From Laburnicola sp. R22_1 (lineage: Eukaryota > Ascomycota > Dothideomycetes > Pleosporales > Didymosphaeriaceae): 64,000 bases of DNA. The DNA lies in NCBI GenBank assembly GCA_014281115.1, contig JACONQ010000005.1, positions 496,001 to 560,000 of the forward strand, given 5' to 3'. Made by a program: the position numbers and the translations under genes. The notes beneath the pieces are model-generated. The model did no database searches and had not been told where the DNA came from. It saw only the letters and a program-made list of their open reading frames with translations. Of this stretch, positions 57,332-64,000 are shown piece by piece (position 1 is the first letter of the stretch; every line of letters starts with the position of its first letter).

Positions 57332-59878
57332 ATGAACGGCTATCCGCATCTGCCGCCGATGCCGCCGCCGGGCATGCCGCCAATGACGTCCAAATGGCAA
57401 GCTGCGAAGTCGGGTGATGGCAGGACCTACTACTTCAATACGGACACCAAGGCCACGCAGTGGACGAAGCCAGAGGAGCTCATGACTCCCCAGGAACGTG
57501 CGACTGTGAACACGCCGTGGGACATTCTTGAGTCCGACGGAAAGCCGTACTGGGCGCACAAGGAGACCAAGCAAACGACGTGGACCCCACCCGACGAGGT
57601 CAAGCAGAACATGGAGCGCATGCAAATCCAGGCCCCGCCACGTGCCCCTCCGTAAGTGAGCCGTATACATAGTTTGGACAAGCTGCTGATATCAGTTGTA
57701 GAAATGCGTGGGCTGCGGGACCGTCGATTCCTGCAGGGCCTTCTCACGACCATGGCCGTTACGACCACGAACCGATGCGCGAGCGTGACAGCTATCATCC
57801 GGACCGCCGAGACCGTGATCGCGATCGGGGCTTCGACCGTGACCGCGACCGCGAATCCGGATTTGGTGGTGACCGTGCGGGCGTAGCGTTTGCGCCCCCC
57901 AACGAGCTCCAGTTCAGCAGTGTGCAGGAAGCCGAGACTGCTTTTTTCAAGGTGCTCAAACAACTCAAGGTCCAACCCGACTGGAAGTGGTCGCAGGCCG
58001 TTCGCGCAGGCGTCAAGGATCCCAATTGGCGCGCCATCCCCGACCCGGAGAAGCGTGAGGAGGCCTTTCGCAACTACTGCGAGGATCTCCGCGCCCAGGA
58101 GAAGACCAAGGAGCAAGCCCGACAGACAAAGTTGCGTACTGACTTCACAGCAATGCTGCGCTCCCATCCGGAGATCAAACACTATACTAGGTGGAAAACA
58201 GCCCTCCCTATTCTGGAGGATGAGACCATCTTCCGGTCCGCAAAGGACGACGCCGAACGCCGGAGACTATTCGAAGAATACATAGTCTCACTTGCGAGCG
58301 CTAACGCCGAGAAGGAGAAGGAAGACAGGAAGACGGCTTTGGACGAATTGATGGGCTTGATGCAGAGGCTTGATCTGGAACCATTTACCCGCTGGCAGGC
58401 CGCAGAAGAACAGCTCGAAGCTAGCAAGGAGTTCAACAGTGAGACCTTCCAGTCTCTTCATCGCTCAGATGTTCTCACCACGTTCGAGAAACACATCCGA
58501 CAGCTTCAGCGAGATCACAACGATCGTGTTCAGGCCGAGCGGCGCGAGAAACACCGCATCGAGCGGAAAAATCGGGATGGATTTAGGCAACTCCTAGCAG
58601 AGCTTCAGGATTCCGGCAAGCTCACGGCAGGCACAAAGTGGAAAGATATTCAAGGTGCTATTCAAGATGACCCTCGATACACTGCAATGCTAGGACAAGG
58701 CGGATCTTCGCCACTTGAGCTGTTCTGGGATGTCCTCGAAGTTGAGGAACAAAAGTTCCGCACCCTTCGACGCCACGCCCTGGATGTGCTAGCAGTAAGT
58801 CAGTAAATCGTTCTACAAACTAGCCTGCTAACGTACGATCAGCACGAGCGATACGAAGTCACAACTACGACTCCGTATCAGGAGTTTCTGGATATCATGC
58901 GCGCTAATCCACGTACTAATAATATCAACGACCCCACGATGAAGGCCATCTTCGATTACATCGTTGCCAAGGTCAAGAGGCGCGAACACGACGAGCTACA
59001 AGAGCTGGAGCACAACGAGCGCTATGCCATGGATGACCTACGAGCTGTTCTGAAGCGACTCGAGCCACCTGTGACCCTGTCGGATACCTGGGAAGCGGTA
59101 CGTCCTCGTGTCGAGAAAACAGAAGAGTATCGCGCACTAAAATCAGACTCACTTCGCCAATCGGCCTTTGACAAGTACATGCGTCGCTTGAAGGAGAAAG
59201 ACAGCGAACGCCGAGACCGTAGTAGACGTGATACTCGGGACCGCGAGAGGGAACGGGATAGGGGTGATCGGGACCGACGAGATCGTGAGTACCGCAATGG
59301 TCATTCTGATTCTCATCGGCGTCATCGCACGCGCACACGCTCACCTGAACACGACCCCTATGCCGCTGAGCGCCGTCAAGCTCAGCAGGATCGGGAAGCT
59401 CGCTACAGGAACAATGACAGCACAGGCTTATCCCCTCCTCACCGTCGTGACCGTGAGCGAGATGGCGACCGCTATGACCGGTCTCGTCGGGGCAGCGGCG
59501 ATCATTACGGACGGGAGAGGCGTGAGCGCGAGGCTGAGCGTGAACGTTCCTACGTTTCGCGAGGCGATCCCCTTAGTAGGGCGGACCCGCGTGAGCGCAG
59601 TGTAAGCGAGCTGGATTACGGAGACGGCACAAGCCGCCCTACGTCGACTAGACGCCGGCGTGAGAGTGACGAGAGCACGTCCAGGCGGGATTTCAAGGTA
59701 CGATTTCCACACACATCAACTTCCATGCGTATATTTGAAGCTAACCACTCCATAGCGCGCTCGCTACTCTCCTCGTCCTGATCGTAAGTCCAAGACTCCC
59801 ATTCCAGACCCTCCCACCAAGGAAGAGGAGCGTGCTCTTCGGTCCGGGAGTGAGGAAGGCGAGATTGAGGAAGATTGA
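57332..59878 (+). CDS. PRP40: Pre-mRNA-processing factor Prp40 (WW-FF protein)
   Basis: Exons 57,332-57,651, 57,702-58,794, 58,843-59,697 and 59,756-59,878 give 796 aa. Introns of 48-58 nt have GCTGAT, GCTAAC and GCTAAC branch motifs; phases are 2, 0 and 0. A Pro-rich start precedes two WW domains (W22/W44/P47 and W63/W84/P87). A short Arg/Asp-rich linker and a series of FF domains follow (about residues 150-570). The tail is strongly Arg/Ser/Asp/Glu-rich with many RDRER repeats, ending in an acidic EEGEIEED. Prp40 belongs to U1 snRNP. It bridges the 5' splice site and branch-point proteins and can touch the polymerase II C-terminal domain through its WW domains. Long antisense frames across this gene are artefacts of its biased codons. 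Confidence 0.95.
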
Positions 59879-60884
59879 CAATGGCAACTATCGTCTCCGC
59901 AAGACCGCGTCTTCACCCTCTGTTAACATCTTAGGTTTTGGCGCTTACATGTCTTCTATCGGATTCGCAAGCCAAGCCCTGCACGCTTATGATTACGTTG
60001 GGCGAAGACTATGATGCGAAAGCAGCCAAGCTCGAACCAAAACCACAAGCATGGAAGCTTCTGTTCGATGCGGGTTATACTTCAGAACGAAGCAAAAACC
60101 CGTCCTATGTCGGGGGGTCCAACGATTACACGAAACAGAACCGTTACATTTCTCTAAGCTACCAGGTAATTACAAACCCTCCAGACCCATGTGGACTGTC
60201 CTGTCCGTTTATTGCTTTTTATATTTCCCGTCTTTGGTCCTATTTCGGTTGCAAGCTGCTGATGCGCGAGCTTTCCCACTGCGTCGACTGGCTGCCATCA
60301 ACACTTGCAACCATCGCGCAAAAAGCACAGAATGGTGGCTTCTCATCCCTTTCTTTGGTTCCAAGCCTACCAGCATGTAGTATCATAGTTAGCAACAGGT
60401 ATAATCCAATGTCAAACCGTTGAGAACCACATGAAAATTGTTCTTGTTTCCCTATACAGGTCCATCTACAGCACTGGCACAAGATCTGATTGCCATTTAA
60501 TACCTCAGGTAGGCAATATGGATGCTCAACATGCTTAAAACTGTGTCTGCAGCTGAATATGAAGCCCTAGTGTAGGTATACTGAGAAACAAAGAGCATGC
60601 CGATCTTGCGCACGACGCAGTCTCTCCAGTGGCAGTTATTTTATTCGCAAAGGCTGCGACGGCTGGAACTAGTAAATTTCGTGCCATGGAGCCGAACATC
60701 ATTTGTGCGCGCACTAAATGTCGCTACTTAAAACAGCTGAGGTAGCAAAGAAAAAAGCACTATGCAAACGCAAAGGGCATCCAATGACGAACTTTTGTGC
60801 ACACCGGCTGATGCTATGTTTCTTGTTTCACCCGATATCCTTACGGACGGACGGCAGCGATCTCCTAACTTGACCCATATGATG
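59879..60884. other. Intergenic region, no supported gene
   Basis: This stretch follows PRP40. It contains frames at 59,938-60,423 and 60,728-60,964 without recognisable domains. It is probably 3' UTR sequence and spacer. No repeats were noticed. Confidence 0.5.
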
Positions 60885-61070
60885 TTATCCAGCTCGCCTT
60901 GGTAAGTGACTTGAAGACGCACGACAAACATCACAGGAGGACGACCGCCGCTCCTCGTCATCATCTTCTTCGTCTTCCTCGTCAGATGCGCCTTCCTCTT
61001 CCAACATAGTGCGCAGTCGCGCCCTCAAACTGCGCTTCTTGTGGCCCTTTTTAGTTCCGCCACGACCCAT
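60885..61070 (-). CDS. Small basic-acidic hypothetical protein, doubtful
   Basis: ATG at 61,070 opens a 61-codon frame with a Lys/Arg-rich first third (GGTKKGHKKRSLRARLR). An almost purely acidic middle follows (EEEGASDEEDEEDDDEER), then a Cys/Ser tail. It starts only 59 bp past the RLI1 stop on the same strand, so it may lie wholly in the RLI1 3' UTR. The charge pattern looks less random than most frames here. I recognise no family, and the tail could be an unspliced intron. Confidence 0.25.
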   Translation of the reverse strand: MGRGGTKKGHKKRSLRARLRTMLEEEGASDEEDEEDDDEERRSSSCDVCRASSSHLPRRAG

Positions 61071-61128
61071 CGCGTGCCCCAAGAGGCGTCGCTGGGGAGG
61101 GCACGCATTCCACTCAAGTTCAGCCTCT

Positions 61129-63301
61129 TCAAGACTCGTCTTCCAAGAAGAAATAGTTGCCGTTGAGCTTCTGCTCCTGGTCGAGCTGAGAGTCCGCCTT
61201 GTTGATGCGGGGTCGGTACGAGTTCGGGTCGCGGCGGAAAGTGACGTCGAGGTTCTTGAGGAATTTGTTACAGCCGGTGAGAAGAGACTCGGGGGTATTG
61301 GCGCGTGCTTTGATGGCGGGTTGACCGTCGAAGACGATGACGCGGTCAGCCAGGTAGGTGGCCATGATAAAATCGTGCTCGACTACGAATGCCGTTTTCT
61401 TGGCGTGCATAATGAATCGCTTGATGACGCGAGCAGCGACGATACGCTGCTCGGAGTCGAGGTAGGCACTGGGTTCATCAATGAGGTAAATGTCAGCAGG
61501 CATACCGAGCGCGAGGACGATAGCGACACGCTGCAATTCACCACCGGAAAGGTTTTGCACTTCTTGGTCGATGAAGTCGTCCATTTTGAGCGGTTTATAG
61601 ACGTCCGTCTGGAACTGCGGGCTCAAAAAAGCAGCTTTGATCTTCTTGAAGAATAGCTGTCGGACGGTACCCGTGAATTTGGGTGTGATTTTCTGCGGCT
61701 TCATGCTGATATTCATAGGTGGGACCTTCTTGCCATCGTCGGGCTGCAGAGCGCCGGCAAGCATCTTACAAAAGGTGGTCTTTCCGGTACCATTCTCGCC
61801 CATCATGACGATGATCTCAGAGTCGGTGAACTGGCCCGTTTCGACAGTCAGATGGAAACCACCCAAAGTCTTCGACATGCCGGGGTAGCTGTATGCTTGG
61901 GATCTGTCCGTAAGAAACTCTTCGCCGGCTTCACCGATGCGAAATTGTAACGACTCCTCTCGGAAACGCAGGTTCTCGGTCGGAATGTTACCATCGAGGA
62001 AGATGTTGATGCCTTCTCGAACCGATGCTGGTAGAGTAACGACACCGTAGACCGCAGGCTTGCCGTAGAGGACACAGATGAAGTCGGAGAGATAATCCAG
62101 GACTGACAAATCGTGCTCTACGACAATTACATAATCGTCAGGACGGAGCAGGCTGCGGATCATGCGAGCAGCAGCTAGACGTTGCTTGACATCAAGGAAA
62201 GAACTATCAAGTCAGCAAAGATAACCACAAAGGTGAGCGGTAGTCCTACGATGGCTCATCAAACATATACTGGTGCAAGTCAGTATACAGCCTTGTCATA
62301 AGGATAAATGAGTGACTTACCACATCCGCTTTCTGAACGCAAACGATGCCGATCGCGAAACGCTGCAGCTCTCCACCGGATAGTAGGGTGACATCGCGGT
62401 CGTATACATGTTGCAGCTCTACCCTAAGTTAGCCCAATGAACATTTACTATGTGCTTCGCAACGTACCGAGGACCTCGGTGATCTCCTTGAGATTTTCCA
62501 TCTGAGAACGACCCTCAATGAGCTTACCGACAGATTTGTCGGGCCCCTTGATTGCCTTCGGGATCTGGTCCACATACTGAGGCTTGACGACAGCCTTAAG
62601 GTTGTCCTCCAACACCTTGGTGAAGTAGTCTGGCCAAGGTTAATCCGTGTCCTCACACTGCACACGCTTGTGACGTTACTTTGTAATTCAGAGCCGCGGA
62701 AGTACTTCAGGATTTCCTCCCAGTCCGGCGGGTTATCATAACGGCCAAGATTGGGCTTGAGCTTGCCGCTTAAGATCTTCAACGCCGTACTCTTGCCAAT
62801 ACCGTTTGTACCGACCAGTCCCAGCACCTGGCCCGGACGGGGCATAGGCAGCCTATGCAACTTGAAGCTGTTCGCCGAGTATCGGTGCGTGACTTGTGTC
62901 TCGAGGTTCGTGGGAAGATTGATAATGCTGATGGCGTCGAATGGGCACTTCTTAGGGCAGATACCGCATCCTATGCATAGCCGTTCGGAAATGAAGGCGA
63001 TCTTGGAGCTAGAATCCACTTCGATACACAACTTGCCGGTACGCACCACAGGACAGGACTTTTTGCACTCCTGTCTACATTTCTACACTCTTGTCAGCGT
63101 GTACTATCACGTTTGCCGGAGTGAGGGTCTACCTTTGGCTTGCACTGTTGGCCCACACTCCATGTTAGTAAAATTGAACTGAAAGCGGGGCAGTGGCAGA
63201 ATACTCGCCTTGTCGTTGCTGACAATGGCGATACTTTGGGGGTCTTAGTACACAATGACAAGCTGGGACCGAGAGACATACCGCGTGAGCTTGTCCGACA
63301 T
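61129..63301 (-). CDS. RLI1: ABC protein Rli1/ABCE1, ribosome recycling factor
   Basis: Eight minus-strand exons are proposed: 63,282-63,301, 63,209-63,233, 63,133-63,144 (12 nt), 62,680-63,082, 62,468-62,629, 62,321-62,418, 62,250-62,269 (20 nt) and 61,129-62,203. They give 604 aa, close to the family length. The intron at 63,145-63,208 begins GC, not GT (AAG|GCGAGT); the others are GT-AG. The N-terminal iron-sulphur domain has Cys 16, 21, 25 and 29 and the [11 protein letters not shown] set (55-65). Nucleotide domain 1 has TNGIGKST (about 111), LSGGELQRF (about 220) and YMFDEPS, the last encoded across the 20-nt microexon. Domain 2 has GENGTGKTT (about 382), [11 protein letters not shown] and [14 protein letters not shown]. 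Rli1 splits ribosomal subunits after termination and is essential in yeast. No defect was seen. Confidence 0.95.
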
Positions 63302-63775
63302 GGCTGCGGGTGTGGGTGGTGTTTGTGTGTGGCGGCCAAATACTGTGTAGCAGATGGAGGGGCAGGCGCGCTGGGCTTCAACGTCGGCGGAAAATCAGCA
63401 TACGGCGCGAAGGCTCTCTCTACGCATCTGCAGGAACTCACCAGGCTGCAGCCAGGATCAGTCGGCGGCGGTTCGACTGTGCAGGACAACGGCGACAAGA
63501 GACAAGTGGTCGACCAAGCTTGCGTCGAATGCGCGGTGCGGTGCTCGTGCTGGTGGTGCACCTGTCGTCGCAGAAGCGGCGGCGCTGATTGGCCGGCTTA
63601 GTCATCGGCCCTAGTCGGCGTAGGCGCGGCTCTGCGTCGTGCGGCCCACCGAGCCCTGCGCCCAGCCGATATCCTCTATCTTCACAGTAGACGTGCCTTG
63701 CACCCAAGTCACCCACCCCGACCTCGAGGCAACAACCCAGCATAACGCCCGACCCTTCACGAGGGTACTACAGCC
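63302..63775. promoter_or_regulatory. Divergent promoter of RLI1 and the last gene
   Basis: This 474-bp GC-rich region lies between the RLI1 start and an ATG on the plus strand. Overlapping frames occur on both strands, but none shows a domain. Confidence 0.5.
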
Positions 63776-64000
63776 ATGGATTGTAAGTGCTCTTCTCTAT
63801 CTCCAGTTCGCTTTTCCTCTCGCTGCAACAAACCCGCCGTCCCATCGAGCCGGCCTCGTCGCAGACATTCCCATCAACCCGCCGTCACCCCCATCTCCCG
63901 CCCGCATCTAGGCACCTGATATCGATACTTCCGCGTGCTTTGCTTCGCTCTAAACCTCTCTCCACCTGTCTACAGCTCGCCCGGGCCATTGGCACCCGCC
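63776..64000 (+). CDS. Start of an unidentified gene, cut by the window end
   Basis: ATG at 63,776 is followed after 7 nt by a perfect GTAAGT donor. A pyrimidine-rich acceptor (CTGTCTACAG) ends at 63,975. Splicing 63,776-63,782 to 63,976-64,000 gives MDSRPGHWHP with the frame still open at the edge. The intron would be 193 nt, longer than others here. This is a plausible gene start divergent from RLI1, but too little is visible to name it. Confidence 0.4.

Noticed and set aside
57430..58182. Minus-strand 250-codon frame opposite PRP40
   Set aside because: It results from the biased codons of the PRP40 WW and RDRER-rich segments. The plus strand has clear domains and spliced continuity.
60728..60964. 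Minus-strand 78-codon frame
   Set aside because: It starts with ATG but overlaps the doubtful acidic frame in another register and has no recognisable domain or splice partner.
1..64000. CRISPR arrays, bacterial operons, riboswitches, tRNA or rRNA genes
   Set aside because: The DNA is eukaryotic with spliced genes. The tandem repeats seen lack spacer structure, and no tRNA or rRNA sequence was recognised on either strand.

Overview
This window is filamentous ascomycete nuclear DNA, most likely from a Pezizomycotina / Dothideomycetes-type fungus. The evidence is short introns of about 45-70 nt with CTAAC or CTGAC branch points, a FunK1-type kinase remnant, Ty3/gypsy, pogo and Tc1 elements, and severe C-to-T decay of the repeat-induced point mutation (RIP) kind. 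The landscape has two compartments. Very AT-rich, gene-poor, transposon-packed DNA covers about 1-18,780, 21,010-32,450 and 39,910-44,520. A compact housekeeping region of normal base composition covers 47,400-64,000.

The AT-rich part is a stack of nested transposons. Element A (1,721-8,678; minus strand; 189-bp LTRs; target duplication GCCAC) is a RIP-ruined Ty3/gypsy element that landed in a tandem array of ~120-bp units. A 464-bp solo LTR interrupts the same array. Element B (about 9,050-15,550, plus) is another ruined gypsy element. A truncated pogo copy (17,112-18,780) abuts a FunK1 kinase pseudogene in a small island of normal composition (18,780-21,010). That island also holds a Zn2Cys6 gene with an intron inside the zinc cluster. 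Element C (25,200-39,957, target duplication TTAAG) is a ruined gypsy element whose 3' LTR is split by a younger Ty3 chromovirus (32,453-39,907; identical 180-bp LTRs; target duplication ATTAT). A Tc1 element, a small inverted-repeat element, a pogo element with intact inverted repeats and a hAT-like foldback MITE lie between 40.4 and 47.1 kb.

The most striking feature is in the young chromovirus. Between pol and the 3' LTR, on the opposite strand, it carries an intact four-exon gene (38,244-39,266; 281 aa) with a six-cysteine module and a bipartite basic region. All three introns have canonical borders and preserve phase, and no stop codon interrupts the frame, although gag and pol carry about 23. 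Element A has a RIP-decayed counterpart at the matching place and orientation (from 2,247). It shows the same C-x2-C-x6-C spacing, once RIP-type Cys-to-Tyr changes are allowed for, and an intron exactly two codons after the last cysteine. This points to a conserved antisense accessory gene in a fungal Ty3 lineage.

The housekeeping region holds IML2 (minus), SEM1 (plus), PGK1 (minus), an Mpv17/PMP22-family gene (plus), TRS65 (minus), PRP40 (plus), RLI1/ABCE1 (minus) and the first codons of one more gene (plus, cut by the window end). The genes alternate in strand and share divergent promoters or convergent 3' ends. Their functions (proteasome, glycolysis, vesicle tethering, splicing, ribosome recycling) are unrelated, so this is ordinary syntenic core genome. 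RLI1 is unusual for a GC-AG intron and for 12-nt and 20-nt microexons; IML2 has an 18-nt microexon.
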